DNA of 47,152 bases from Rhodospirillales bacterium (GTDB lineage: Bacteria; Pseudomonadota; Alphaproteobacteria; Rhodospirillales; 2-12-FULL-67-15). Of the stretch, positions 1 through 9,636 are shown piece by piece. A program made the translations under genes and the position numbers. The notes below the pieces were generated by a model that did no database searches, was not told the origin of the DNA, and saw only the letters and a list, made by a program, of their open reading frames with translations. The first letter of the stretch is position 1. Every line of letters starts with the position of its first letter. Where the stretch lies: positions 1 through 47,152 of the forward strand of contig VGZQ01000014.1 of NCBI GenBank assembly GCA_016872535.1, given 5' to 3'.

Positions 1-93
1 GGTTTGGAACCATAATTGGCCTTATTTTCATTATAGGTTTTGTTATATAAGAATTCGGTTGGTATCGTTAGAAATTCGGTTTCTTTCAGCGCA
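1..93 (+). promoter_or_regulatory. AT-rich upstream region of the cytochrome c4-like gene
   Basis: This stretch is clearly richer in A and T than the rest of the window and lies just before the first gene, so it probably holds that gene's promoter. The motif AATTCGGTT occurs twice (near 52 and 72), which may be chance. No regulator box could be named. The upstream neighbour is outside the window. Confidence 0.35.
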
Positions 94-693
94 ATGACCC
101 GAATACCCGCGCCCCGCCCCGTCATAGCCGTTTGCGCCCTCGCCGCGGCTGTCTGGATCGCACCGCCCGCCGGCGCGGCCGACCCGGCTGCGGGCGAAAC
201 CAAGGCGGCCTCGTGCCGCAGTTGCCACGGCGCCGACGGCAATTCGCCGTTCGACGGCATACCGTCGCTCGCCGCCCAACCGGCGCCATTCATCCAGGCT
301 CAGATCAATTTGTACCGCGAAAACCGCCGGCAGATTCCCGAAATGAACGCGGCGGTTGCCGATCTCAAGGACGGCGACGTCGCCGACATCGCCGCTTACT
401 TCGCGCGACAGAAACCGACCGAGCCGCCCGCCGATACCGATCACGCCCGTTTGCTGCGCGGCCGGGCGCTGGCCGAGGCCCGCAATTGCCAAGTCTGTCA
501 CCAGCCCGATTTTTCGGGACGGGACAAGGTCGCGCGGCTCGCCGGCCAGCGCGAGGATTACCTCTTGAAGGCGATGCACGACTTCCTGTCCGGCGCCCGG
601 GTCGGCACCGACGGCATCATGCCCGGCAAGATGCACGCCACCACCGAGCAGGAGATGGCTGACCTCGCCTACTTCTTCGCCCACATCCGTTGA
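94..693 (+). CDS. diheme cytochrome c4-like protein, exported
   Basis: A 199-residue periplasmic electron carrier. The first 29 or so residues form a signal peptide ending near PAGA-A. Two CxxCH heme c motifs follow (CRSCH in the first half, CQVCH in the second), each with a downstream Met-containing loop (PEMN and GKMH) able to supply the sixth ligand. The two-domain duplication and length of about 200 residues are those of the cytochrome c4 family, which carries electrons to terminal oxidases or reductases. The ATG at 94 was chosen because it puts the signal peptide directly at the start; an in-frame upstream start at 40 would add an unneeded hydrophilic leader. The partner is not shown by context, although a nitrite reductase locus lies elsewhere in the window. 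Confidence 0.85.
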   Translation: MTRIPAPRPVIAVCALAAAVWIAPPAGAADPAAGETKAASCRSCHGADGNSPFDGIPSLAAQPAPFIQAQINLYRENRRQIPEMNAAVADLKDGDVADIAAYFARQKPTEPPADTDHARLLRGRALAEARNCQVCHQPDFSGRDKVARLAGQREDYLLKAMHDFLSGARVGTDGIMPGKMHATTEQEMADLAYFFAHIR

Positions 694-756
694 ATCCGGC
701 TGGCCCCGGGGCGGGGTTTCCCATAGGTTAGGCGACAGTCTCCGGGCCTTCCCGTC

Positions 757-1944
757 ATGAATCAAACGACGAAATCCGCATTCGACTGGAGCGATCCCTT
801 CCGGCTCGACGATCAGTTGAGCGAAGACGAAAAAATGGTGCGCGATTCCGCGCGCGCCTACGCCGAGCACAAGTTGATGCCGCGCGTGATCGAAGCCACC
901 CGACGCGAGCATTTCGACCGCGAAATCCTGAACGAGATGGGCGCGCTCGGTCTCCTCGGCTCGACGCTCCCCGAGGCGTACGGTTGCGCCGGAGTCAATC
1001 ACGTCAGCTACGGCCTCGCCGCGCGCGAAATCGAGCGGATCGATTCCGCCTACCGTTCGGTGATGAGCGTGCAGTCGTCGTTGGTGATGTATCCGATCTT
1101 CGCCTATGGCACCGAAGAACAGCGGAGAAAATATCTTCCCCGCCTTGCCAAGGGCGAATGGGTCGGCTGCTTCGGCTTGACCGAACCCGATCACGGCTCC
1201 GATCCCGGCGGCATGAAGACGCGCGCCGAGCGCAAGGGCAACGATGCCTTTGTTCTTACCGGCACCAAGACCTGGATTTCCAACTCGCCCATCGCCGACG
1301 TGATGGTCGTCTGGGCCAAGCTCGACGGCGTGATCCGCGGTTTCATCCTGGAGCGCGGCCTGAAGGGCCTGTCGACCCCGAAGATCGAAGGCAAGATGTC
1401 GCTACGCGCCTCGCCCACCGGCCAGGTCGTCATGGAGAACGTGGAGGTGCCGGCCGCGAACCTGCTGCCCAACGTCGAGGGCCTCAAAGGGCCGTTCGGT
1501 TGTCTCACCAAGGCGCGCTTCGGCATCGCCTGGGGCGCGCTCGGTGCCGCGGAATTCTGCTGGCAGGCGGCGCGGACCTACACCCTGGAACGCTCGCAGT
1601 TCGGCCGGCCGCTCGCCGCCAATCAGCTGATCCAGAAGAAGCTTGCCGACATGCAAACCGAAATCGCCATCGGCCTGCAAGCCTGCCTGCGCGCCGGCCG
1701 GCTGATGGACGAGGACCGCTGCCCGCCGGAATTAATCTCGCTGATCAAGCGCAATTCCTGCGGCAAGGCGATCGAGATCGCGCGCGCGGCGCGCGACATG
1801 CACGGCGGCAACGGCATCGTCGACGAATTTCACGTCATGCGTCATGTGGTCAATCTGGAAACCGTCAACACCTACGAAGGCACCCACGATATCCACGCCC
1901 TGATCCTCGGCCGCGCCCAGACCGGCCTGCAGGCGTTCAACTGA
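757..1944 (+). CDS. gcdH: glutaryl-CoA dehydrogenase
   Basis: A 395-residue cytoplasmic FAD enzyme of the acyl-CoA dehydrogenase family. It oxidises and decarboxylates glutaryl-CoA to crotonyl-CoA in lysine, tryptophan and benzoate-type catabolism. The sequence follows glutaryl-CoA dehydrogenases closely along its length: the N-terminal FDWSDP segment, [36 protein letters not shown], and the catalytic-base region [16 protein letters not shown], whose Glu is the expected base. The length matches the family. The next gene begins 8 bases after the stop, so the two are probably co-transcribed. No CoA-transferase for glutarate (often next to gcdH) is seen, and the downstream genes are not the usual partners. 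Confidence 0.95.
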   Translation: MNQTTKSAFDWSDPFRLDDQLSEDEKMVRDSARAYAEHKLMPRVIEATRREHFDREILNEMGALGLLGSTLPEAYGCAGVNHVSYGLAAREIERIDSAYRSVMSVQSSLVMYPIFAYGTEEQRRKYLPRLAKGEWVGCFGLTEPDHGSDPGGMKTRAERKGNDAFVLTGTKTWISNSPIADVMVVWAKLDGVIRGFILERGLKGLSTPKIEGKMSLRASPTGQVVMENVEVPAANLLPNVEGLKGPFGCLTKARFGIAWGALGAAEFCWQAARTYTLERSQFGRPLAANQLIQKKLADMQTEIAIGLQACLRAGRLMDEDRCPPELISLIKRNSCGKAIEIARAARDMHGGNGIVDEFHVMRHVVNLETVNTYEGTHDIHALILGRAQTGLQAFN

Positions 1945-1952
1945 CGCGGCCC

Positions 1953-3650
1953 ATGAGTTCGTCCCCGCAGATTTCCCGCACCGGCGGCCAACTGCTCGTT
2001 CAAAGCCTCGTCGCCAACGGCGCCTCTCACGCCTTCACGGTTCCGGGCGAAAGCTTTCTCGGCGCGCTCGATGCGCTCTATGACGCGCAAAACGCGATCC
2101 GCCTGGTCGCCTGCCGCCAGGAAGGCGGCGCCGCCTACATGGCCGAGGCCTACGGCAAGCTCACCGGCCGGCCCGGGATCGCCTTCGTCACCCGCGGCCC
2201 CGGCGCGACCAACGCCTCGGTCGGCGTGCACACCGCGTTCCAGGATTCGACGCCGATGATCCTGTTCATCGGCCAGATCGCGCGCCGCACCCGCGACCGC
2301 GAAGCCTTCCAGGAAGTCGACTACCGCCGCATGTACGGCCCGCTCGCCAAGTGGGCGGCCGAGATCGACCATCCCGCGCGCGTGCCCGAATACGTCAACC
2401 GCGCGTTCCACGTCGCGTGTTCGGGCCGGCCCGGCCCGGTGGTGCTGGCGGTGCCGGAAGACATGCTGACCGAAGCCGCGAACGCCGAAGTCCCCGAGCC
2501 CGCGTCCGCCGCCGCCCCCTACCCCGACCCGGCGGCGATGGCGCGATTGCGCGAACTTTTGGCGCGGGCGACGAAACCCTTGATGATCGTCGGCGGCGGC
2601 GGCTGGTCGGCGGACGCCACCCGCGACATCCAGGTGTTCGCCGCCGCCAACAACATTCCGGTCGGTTGCGCGTTCCGCCGCCAGGACGCCTTCGACAACC
2701 GCGACGACCGTTACGTCGGCGATATCGGCGTCGCCGTCGCGCCCAAGCTCGCCGCCCGCGTGCGCGAGGCCGACCTTATTCTCGCGGTCGGACCCAGGCT
2801 CGGCGAGATGACGACCAGCGGCTATACCCTGCTCGCGCCGCCCGCGCCCAAGCAGACGCTGGTTCACGTTCTGCCGGACGCCAACGAATTGAACAGCGTC
2901 TATCGGGCCGAACTGGCGATCGTCGCCGGCATGACGCCGTTCGCCGCCGCGTTGCGCGCGCAGGCGCCCGTGGAGCGCCGGGCGTGGGACGATTGGACGA
3001 AGGCGGCGCGGGCCGACTATCTCGACTACGTCAAGCCGCTCGCGATTCCCGGTCCGGTGCAGATGGCGGAAATCGTCGCCTATCTCAATCGGACGCTGCC
3101 GAAGGACGCCATCGTCACCAACGGCGCTGGCAATTTCGCGGTCTGGGCGCATCGGTTCTATCAGTTCGGCCAATACGGCACCCAGCTCGGCCCGACCTCG
3201 GGCAGCATGGGTTACGGCGTGCCGTCGGCGGTGGCGGCAAAGATCCTCAACCCCGGCCGGATCGTGGTGTCGTTTTCCGGCGACGGCTGTTTCTTGATGA
3301 ACGGCCAGGAACTTTCGACTGCCGTCGCGCAGGGTGCCAACGCCGTCTTCGTCGTTGTCAACAACGGCATGTACGGCACCATCCGCATGCACCAGGAAAA
3401 ACGCTATCCGGGCCGGGTGATCGGGACCGAATTGCGCAACCCCGATTTCGCCCAGCTCGCGCGCGCCTACGGCGCCTACGGCGAAACGATAGCGCGCACC
3501 GAGGACTTCGCGCCCGCCTTCGAGCGCGCGCTCAAGTCCGACCGCCCGACGGTGCTCGAAATCCGGCTCGATCCCGACGCCATCACGCCCGTCGCCAGGC
3601 TTTCGGATTTGCGCGCCAACGCCCTTGCGGCCAAGGGGGCGAAGGGCTAA
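1953..3650 (+). CDS. ThDP-dependent enzyme, acetolactate synthase-like
   Basis: A 565-residue thiamine diphosphate enzyme with the three-domain layout of the IlvB/POX/benzaldehyde-lyase family. The N-terminal pyrimidine-binding domain holds the activating Glu in CRQEGGAAYMAEAYG and the GPGATN segment. A central domain carries the MIVGGGGWS Rossmann-like motif. The C-terminal domain has the Mg/ThDP motif GDGCFLMNGQELSTA ending in NN. The ATG at 1953 is 8 bases after gcdH and fits the family N-terminus. There is no regulatory subunit gene next to it, so it is probably a catabolic or lyase-type relative, not the biosynthetic acetolactate synthase. The substrate cannot be told from the sequence. 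Confidence 0.8.
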   Translation: MSSSPQISRTGGQLLVQSLVANGASHAFTVPGESFLGALDALYDAQNAIRLVACRQEGGAAYMAEAYGKLTGRPGIAFVTRGPGATNASVGVHTAFQDSTPMILFIGQIARRTRDREAFQEVDYRRMYGPLAKWAAEIDHPARVPEYVNRAFHVACSGRPGPVVLAVPEDMLTEAANAEVPEPASAAAPYPDPAAMARLRELLARATKPLMIVGGGGWSADATRDIQVFAAANNIPVGCAFRRQDAFDNRDDRYVGDIGVAVAPKLAARVREADLILAVGPRLGEMTTSGYTLLAPPAPKQTLVHVLPDANELNSVYRAELAIVAGMTPFAAALRAQAPVERRAWDDWTKAARADYLDYVKPLAIPGPVQMAEIVAYLNRTLPKDAIVTNGAGNFAVWAHRFYQFGQYGTQLGPTSGSMGYGVPSAVAAKILNPGRIVVSFSGDGCFLMNGQELSTAVAQGANAVFVVVNNGMYGTIRMHQEKRYPGRVIGTELRNPDFAQLARAYGAYGETIARTEDFAPAFERALKSDRPTVLEIRLDPDAITPVARLSDLRANALAAKGAKG

Positions 3651-3690
3651 ATCCCCTGGGCGTCGCGAGTCTCCCCGGAGAAATCCCCAG

Positions 3691-6600
3691 ATGACGACTT
3701 CCCAGGGCGCAGGCACCCCCGCTCCGCCCCGCCTCGCGCTCGGATTCGGCATGACGTTCGCGGACCTTTACGCCCACGAGGGTCTCGCGCGCCTGGATGC
3801 CGCCTTTCTCGCCGATTTGGGCGGGCGCGACGCGACGTTGCGCGCCAGGCTCGATGCCGCCCGCGCCGGCGCGGGCGCGCTCGCCAAGCTCGCCGAATCG
3901 GAACTCCTGCTCGCGCTGGCGCCGCACCTCGAATCCTTTCTCGCCCGTCTGTTCGGAATCGAACCCGAGATCGAGGCGCTACGCGCGCGCCAGCGTACCC
4001 TTGATCCCCTATGGGAAGTAAAGCGCAACTTCGTCCAGCGCAAAGCGTTGAAAGGCACCAAACCGGAAACGGCGGCGGCGACCGACGGCGCGGGCCTCGC
4101 GCGCGAACTCGAAACGCTGATCGGCGCGCCGCTCACCGAGCAATCGTTCGCCGAAGCCGTGGTCGCGTGGGCCAAGGACGCCGCGGCGAACGCCGACAAG
4201 CTCGCCAAGGCCGAAGCATACGCCGCGTGGGCCGTGCTGTCGCCCGAAGGCCGCAAGCGCCACGGCGCGGGCGTGCTGTTCCAGCAGCCGGGCAAAATCG
4301 ATCCCGCCCATCTGGTGCGCCACCTCGACAGCCGGACCGACGAAGGGTTTACCCGTTATGCCATCGCCGAAGGACATCTGCGCCGGCGCGAGGGCTTCGC
4401 GCTGACCGATCCGGGCGCCGACCTCGTTCACGCCCTCGACCACGCCAACTACTGCATCTGGTGCCACAAGCAGGGGAAGGATTCCTGCTCGACGGGTTTG
4501 CGCGAAAAAGCCGGCGTGGACGGCGCAGCCCCGCCGTTCCGCAAGAGCGCGGGCGGCGTGACGCTGGCCGGTTGCCCGCTCGGCGAAAAAATTTCCGAGT
4601 TCCAGCTGCTCAAGGCCGAAGGCGTTCCGGTCGGCGCGCTGGCCATGATCGCGATCGATAACCCGCTCGCCGCCGCGACCGGGCACCGCATCTGCAACGA
4701 CTGCATGAAGGCCTGCGTCTACCAGAAGCAGGACCCGGTCAACACGCCGGAACTCGAAACCCGGACGCTCAAGGACGTGCTCGAACTGCCGTGGGGGTTC
4801 GAAATCTATTCGCTGTTGACGCGCTGGAATCCGCTCAACCTGCGCGCGCCGTTCCCCAAACCTTCGAGCGGGCGCAAGGTGCTGGTGGTGGGCATGGGTC
4901 CGGCCGGATTTTCGCTCGCCCACTTCCTGCTCAACGACGGGCACGCGGTGGTTGGCGTCGACGGCCTCAAGATCGAGCCGCTGCCGGGTGAGATTTCCGG
5001 CGTCGCCGGCGACGGATCGCGCGTTCCTTTCCGCCCGATCCGCGACGTGCGCGAACTCAGGGAATCCCTCGACGACCGGATGATGGCCGGGTTCGGCGGC
5101 GTCGCCGAATACGGTATCACCGTGCGCTGGGATAAAAACTTCCTCAAGATCGTGCGCCTGCTCCTGGAGCGTCGGGCCGAGTTCGCGCTGTTCGGCGGCG
5201 TACGCTTCGGCGGCACCATCACCCTGGAGCAGGCCTGGGCGACGGGGTTCGATCACGTCGCGCTCGCCGTCGGCGCGGGGCGGCCGACTGTGATCGAAAT
5301 TCCGAACGGCCTCGCGCGCGGCGTGCGGGTCGCGTCCGATTTCCTGATGGCGTTGCAGTTGACGGGCGCGGCACGGATGAATTCGCTCGCCAACATGCAG
5401 CTCAGGCTGCCGGTGGTGGTGGTCGGCGGCGGGCTCACCGCCATCGACACCGCGACCGAGGCGCTCGCCTATTATCCGCGCCAAGTGGAGAAATTCCTCG
5501 CCCGCTGCGAACAAATGAACGCCGAGAGAGGCGGCGGCCCCATGACCTGCGCCGACTGGGACGAGGAAGAGCGGCAGATCGCCAAGGAATTCTTCGCCCA
5601 TGCCCGCGCCATCCGCGCCGAACGCGCGCGGGCCAAGGCCGAAAACCGCGCCCCGCGCATCGTCGAGATGATCCGAAGCTGGGGCGGCGTCACCATCGCC
5701 TACCGCAAGGGATTGGCCGACAGTCCCTCCTACACCCTCAACCACGAGGAAGTGGAAAAGGCGCTCGAGGAAGACATCGCCTTCGCCGAAGGCCTGGCGC
5801 CGGTCGAAGTCCAGGTCGACCGCTTCGGCCACGCTTCGGCGCTGGTGTTGGAACGCCAAAAGAAAGGCGCGGACGGTCGTTGGGTCGGCGACGGCCGCGT
5901 GACGTTGCCGGCGCGCGCCATCTTCGTCGCCGCCGGCACCCAGCCCAACATCACGCTTGCGCGCGAGGACGCCGTTCATTTCCCGCTCGACGGCAAGTAC
6001 TTCCAGGCGTGCGACGAAGAGGGCCGGCCGGTCAAACCGGAACGCGCGCTGAGCAAGCCCGCGAACGCGCGCGTGCTGCTGACCCGCGCCGACGACGGAC
6101 GCTTCGTCAGCTTCTTCGGCGATTCGCATCCGAGCTATTTCGGCAATGTGGTCAAGGCGATCGGCAGCGCCAAGCAGGGCTTTCCGGTGGTTTCGCGCGT
6201 GCTGGCCCAGCGCCCGCCCGCCAGCAAGGAAAGCCCGGCACGTTTCTTCGCCGCCCTCAACGACGATCTTCGCCCGATGGTGGTCAAAACCGAGCGCCTG
6301 ACCCCGGACATCATCGAGTTGGTGCTCAAGGCGCCGGCCGCCGCGCGCGCTTTCCACCCCGGACAGTTCTACCGCCTCCAGAATTACGAAGCGCTGGCGC
6401 CGATGGCGGAAGGTACCCGGCTGTTGATGGAAGGGATCGCGCTCACCGGCGCCTGGGTCGACAAGGCTAAGGGCCTGATCTCGATCATCGTGCTCGATAT
6501 GGAAGGCTCCAGCTCTCTCTGCCGGCTGCTCAAACCCGGGGATCCGGTGGTGCTGATGGGCCCGACCGGAACGCCGACCGAAATTCCGTCGGATGAAACG

Positions 6601-7242
6601 GTATTGCTGATCGGCGGCGGACTGGGCAACGCGGTGTTGTTCTCCATCGGCCAGGCGCTGCGCGCGGCGGGAAGCCGGGTGCTGTATTTCGCCGGCTATT
6701 GGAGCCCGAAGGACCGCTACAAGGTGGAGGAGATCGAACGCGCCGCCGACGCCATCGTCTGGTGTTGCAACGAAAAACCGGGATTCGCGCCGACCCGGCC
6801 GCAGGACCGCGCCTTCGTCGGCAACCTGGTCGAGGCGCTCGCCGCCTACGGCGAAGGCCGGATCGACAAGCCGCCGATCCCGCTCCGGGACGTGGATCGT
6901 ATCATCACCATCGGTTCCGACCGGATGATGGCTGCGGTGGCGGCGGCGCGCCACGGCATGCTCAAACCCCATCTCAAGTCGCCGCATTTCGCCATCGGCT
7001 CCATCAATTCACCGATGCAATGCATGATGAAGGAAATCTGCGCCCAGTGCCTGCAACCGACCGTCGATCCCAAGACCGGCGAACGTGGCTACGTCTTTTC
7101 CTGCTTCAATCAGGATCAGCCGCTCGATTGCGTCGATTGGGCGGGCCTGCACGCGCGGCTGCGCCAGAACAGCGTGCAGGAAAAACTCTGCGCCCACTGG
7201 ATCGCGCGCTGCCTGGACAAATTGCCGAAGGCCCGAATTTAA
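3691..7242 (+). CDS. Large flavin/Fe-S oxidoreductase, NfnB-NfnA-like fusion with extra N-terminal domain
   Basis: A 1183-residue cytoplasmic protein with several joined modules. Residues 1 to about 240 are an unrecognised, mostly helical region. Residues 255-342 hold a GltD/DPYD-type iron-sulfur domain (Cys255, 258, 266, 295, 335, 338, 342). Next come an FAD Rossmann motif GMGPAG near 401 and a second dinucleotide motif VVGGG near 578, as in the glutamate synthase small subunit and NfnB. From about 865 a ferredoxin-reductase-like half starts (FHPGQFYRL near 888, LIGGGLGNA near 972). It ends in a PyrK/NfnA-like Cys cluster (Cys1111, 1117, 1120, 1138, 1147). The modules and their order match NfnB joined to NfnA, which in anaerobes couples NADPH, NADH and ferredoxin. 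The true reaction here is inferred, not shown. It starts 40 bases after the ThDP gene, probably in one transcript. Confidence 0.75.
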   Translation: MTTSQGAGTPAPPRLALGFGMTFADLYAHEGLARLDAAFLADLGGRDATLRARLDAARAGAGALAKLAESELLLALAPHLESFLARLFGIEPEIEALRARQRTLDPLWEVKRNFVQRKALKGTKPETAAATDGAGLARELETLIGAPLTEQSFAEAVVAWAKDAAANADKLAKAEAYAAWAVLSPEGRKRHGAGVLFQQPGKIDPAHLVRHLDSRTDEGFTRYAIAEGHLRRREGFALTDPGADLVHALDHANYCIWCHKQGKDSCSTGLREKAGVDGAAPPFRKSAGGVTLAGCPLGEKISEFQLLKAEGVPVGALAMIAIDNPLAAATGHRICNDCMKACVYQKQDPVNTPELETRTLKDVLELPWGFEIYSLLTRWNPLNLRAPFPKPSSGRKVLVVGMGPAGFSLAHFLLNDGHAVVGVDGLKIEPLPGEISGVAGDGSRVPFRPIRDVRELRESLDDRMMAGFGGVAEYGITVRWDKNFLKIVRLLLERRAEFALFGGVRFGGTITLEQAWATGFDHVALAVGAGRPTVIEIPNGLARGVRVASDFLMALQLTGAARMNSLANMQLRLPVVVVGGGLTAIDTATEALAYYPRQVEKFLARCEQMNAERGGGPMTCADWDEEERQIAKEFFAHARAIRAERARAKAENRAPRIVEMIRSWGGVTIAYRKGLADSPSYTLNHEEVEKALEEDIAFAEGLAPVEVQVDRFGHASALVLERQKKGADGRWVGDGRVTLPARAIFVAAGTQPNITLAREDAVHFPLDGKYFQACDEEGRPVKPERALSKPANARVLLTRADDGRFVSFFGDSHPSYFGNVVKAIGSAKQGFPVVSRVLAQRPPASKESPARFFAALNDDLRPMVVKTERLTPDIIELVLKAPAAARAFHPGQFYRLQNYEALAPMAEGTRLLMEGIALTGAWVDKAKGLISIIVLDMEGSSSLCRLLKPGDPVVLMGPTGTPTEIPSDETVLLIGGGLGNAVLFSIGQALRAAGSRVLYFAGYWSPKDRYKVEEIERAADAIVWCCNEKPGFAPTRPQDRAFVGNLVEALAAYGEGRIDKPPIPLRDVDRIITIGSDRMMAAVAAARHGMLKPHLKSPHFAIGSINSPMQCMMKEICAQCLQPTVDPKTGERGYVFSCFNQDQPLDCVDWAGLHARLRQNSVQEKLCAHWIARCLDKLPKARI

Positions 7243-7299
7243 GCCCGTTTCGGCCGTCGTCTTGACTCGCCACCCGGCGACCGCTAGGCATGTTCCCGG

Positions 7300-7476
7300 C
7301 GTCGGTTCCCGAAGTTTGGGATCAAAAGGGAAGCCGGTGAGGCCCGCGCGAGCGAGCCAAAGCCGGAGCTGCCCCCGCAACTGTAAGCGGGCTACGTCGC
7401 GACCCTCGCGTGCCACTGGGATTTCCCCGGGAAGGCCGGTCGCGATCGCCCCGCAAGCCAGGAGACCTGCCGACGC
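7300..7476 (+). promoter_or_regulatory. cobalamin (AdoCbl) riboswitch
   Basis: The 360-base gap between the fusion oxidoreductase and btuB holds a classic cobalamin riboswitch. Its conserved pieces appear in order: GGTTCCCG near 7304, AAAAGGGAAGCCGGTGAGG near 7325, the GCTGCCCCCGCAACTGTAAGCGG core near 7368-7390, GCCACTGG with GGGAAGGCC near 7412-7438, and the B12 box AGCCAGGAGACCTGCC at 7456-7471. The outer edges are estimates. It sits about 125 bases before btuB, so bound cobalamin should switch off the receptor and the tonB that follows. No strong terminator with a U-run was seen, so control may act on translation. Confidence 0.95.
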
Positions 7477-7602
7477 CGCGGGTCAATGCGAATTCCACAG
7501 TCGGGGTGTGCTCGTGGCGGAATACTCTTCAAATTCCAAGACAGCGATTCGTTCGCGTCTCTCCGTTCGCGTTGACGTTTCTTACGCGCATCGGAGCGAC
7601 AG

Positions 7603-9636
7603 ATGTTCATCGTGGAAGTTCGGCCGCCGCGAGCGGCGCTGATTCTCGTTTTCGCCTTCGTTTTCGTTTCGGCTTTCCCCAGCGCGCGCGGTTTCGCCCA
7701 ATCGGGCGGCACCCAACGTTTGCCCGAAACCGTAGTCACCGCAACCCGGCTCGGCGAAGGCATCACCGGCGCTTCAACCACCGTCATCACCGCCGAAGAA
7801 ATCGAACGCTCGCCCGCCGCCACCCTGCCCGAGCTGCTTTCCCGCCAGCCCGGCGTCCAGGTGCAGACCTTGTTCGGGGGCGGAACCGGAACGCGCACCG
7901 CGGTCGATATCCGCGGCTTCGGCGCCGCCGCGACCCCCAACACGCTGGTGCTGGTCAACGGTCGCCGGCTCACCGACGTCGATCTCGCCGGCGTCGATTT
8001 CAGCACCATCCCTCGCGACAGCATCGCGCGCATCGAAATCACCCGCGGCAACAGCGGCACCGTTCTTTACGGCGACGGGGCCGTCGGCGGCGTCATCAAC
8101 ATCGTCACCAAGACCGGCATCGACGCCAAACCCGGCTACCGCGTCGACGGCGCCCTCGGCACATTCGATTACCGCGAAGCGTCGGCGTCGGCGGTGCAAT
8201 CCTTCGGCCCGGTGTCGGCGTCGATCTACGCCAACGCCGTCAATTCCGACGGCTACCGCGACAACAACATGGTGCGCCAGCGCAACGCCGTCGCCGACGT
8301 GCGCTACCGACTCGAAAACGGAAGCGTCTATCTGAACCTGTCGGTGGACGACCAGTTTATCGGTCTGCCGGGCGCGCGCCGCGTGACGTTGACCAGCAAT
8401 CAACTCGAAACCGATCGGCGCGGCGCCGCGACGCCGCGCGATTTCGCCGAACGTGAAGGCATCAACGCGACCATCGGCGCCACCCATAATTTCGGCGACA
8501 ACTTGGAGTTCATTCTCGACGGCGGGCTTCGCCGGAAAACGAATCACGCCCACGTCACCACGGTGGTGGACACGGTGCTGTCGACGCTGTCCCTCACCCC
8601 GCGCGCCAACGCCCAGCATCAACTCTTCGGCGTTCCGGCGCGCGCGACCTTCGGTGCCGACCTCTACTATTCGATGTACGATTCCGACCGCCGCAACATC
8701 GCGGTCAATGTGCCGTTCAATACCTACGAGATCAATCAACTGGTTGGCGCCGTGTATGCCCAGGAGACCGTCGCCGTCCGGCCCGACACCGACGTTTCCG
8801 CCGGGCTCCGTCTGGTCGCCACCGACACCTCGGCCAACAACCGGGCCAACACCAGCGCGCCGGGCGGCAGTTTCGAAACCCAGCTCGTTCCGCTCGACGA
8901 AACCCGGAAGAACTATGCCGCCCATTTGGGAATCGATCACCGGCTGACCGAACGGTTCGCGTTGTTCGGCCGCGTCGGGCGCGGCCTCAGGTTGCCGACG
9001 GTCGACGAGCGCGTCACTTCTTCGTCCAATTTCGGGTTGCTGCCCCAGACCTCGCACGACATCGAAGCCGGTTTCCGCTTCGACATGGGACCGCTCGAAT
9101 TGCAGTCGAGCGCCTACGTGATGAAATTGAAGAACGAGCTGCACTTCAATCCGTCGACGTTCACCAACGTCAATCTCGACCCGACCCGGCGCGAAGGCGT
9201 CGAAACCTTCGTGCGCTACCGGCTCGGCGATTCGGTGCGGCTCAAGGGCGGCTTCGCCTACACCGACGCCGAATTTCGCGCCGGCCCGTTCAAGGACAAG
9301 CGCGTGCCGCTGGTCTCCCAGTGGACCGGCAACGGCGGCATCGGCTGGGACGTCGTGCCGAAAATGGCGGCATTGGACCTCGACGTCCGTTACGTCGGCT
9401 CGCGCCGCTTCGATAACGACCAACGCAACGTCCAGCCGCTGATTCCAGAATACGCCGTGGTCGATTTGCGCATCGGCGGGGACTACGACCGGTTCCGCTG
9501 GTCGCTCGCGGTGCTCAACCTGTTCGACACCGATTACTTCGATTACGGCATCGCCAGTTCCTCGACCTTCGGCACCTACAACGCGTATCCGCAACCGGGC
9601 CGCACCTTCATTGGACGCGTGGGGGCGGATTTCTGA
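7603..9636 (+). CDS. btuB: TonB-dependent vitamin B12 receptor
   Basis: A 677-residue outer-membrane receptor that takes up cobalamin or related corrinoids using energy relayed by TonB. The N-terminus is a signal peptide of about 32 residues, followed by a TonB box (ETVVTATR, residues 42-49) and a plug domain with LPELLSRQPGVQV, VDIRGFG and NSGTVLYGDGAVGGVINIVTK. The remainder is a beta-barrel ending in an aromatic residue (VGADF). The length is within the family's range (E. coli BtuB is about 614). Control by the upstream cobalamin riboswitch makes the corrinoid assignment strong. A purine-rich GGAG precedes the ATG. The stop overlaps the tonB start by one base, so the two are translationally coupled. 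Confidence 0.92.
   Translation: MFIVEVRPPRAALILVFAFVFVSAFPSARGFAQSGGTQRLPETVVTATRLGEGITGASTTVITAEEIERSPAATLPELLSRQPGVQVQTLFGGGTGTRTAVDIRGFGAAATPNTLVLVNGRRLTDVDLAGVDFSTIPRDSIARIEITRGNSGTVLYGDGAVGGVINIVTKTGIDAKPGYRVDGALGTFDYREASASAVQSFGPVSASIYANAVNSDGYRDNNMVRQRNAVADVRYRLENGSVYLNLSVDDQFIGLPGARRVTLTSNQLETDRRGAATPRDFAEREGINATIGATHNFGDNLEFILDGGLRRKTNHAHVTTVVDTVLSTLSLTPRANAQHQLFGVPARATFGADLYYSMYDSDRRNIAVNVPFNTYEINQLVGAVYAQETVAVRPDTDVSAGLRLVATDTSANNRANTSAPGGSFETQLVPLDETRKNYAAHLGIDHRLTERFALFGRVGRGLRLPTVDERVTSSSNFGLLPQTSHDIEAGFRFDMGPLELQSSAYVMKLKNELHFNPSTFTNVNLDPTRREGVETFVRYRLGDSVRLKGGFAYTDAEFRAGPFKDKRVPLVSQWTGNGGIGWDVVPKMAALDLDVRYVGSRRFDNDQRNVQPLIPEYAVVDLRIGGDYDRFRWSLAVLNLFDTDYFDYGIASSSTFGTYNAYPQPGRTFIGRVGADF

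Noticed and set aside
984-3650. Extended 888-codon form of the ThDP gene starting inside gcdH
   Set aside because: The first 323 codons are an out-of-frame reading of gcdH; the ATG at 1953 begins the real domain.
1872-3752. Long minus-strand open frame of 626 codons opposite the ThDP gene
   Set aside because: It is Arg/Gly/His-rich, matches no fold, and lies fully opposite a gene with clear ThDP motifs; high-GC DNA gives such frames by chance.
4009-6987. 992-codon minus-strand open frame opposite the Nfn-like fusion
   Set aside because: Its composition is typical of an antisense shadow and it has no recognisable domain, while the plus strand has intact cofactor motifs throughout.
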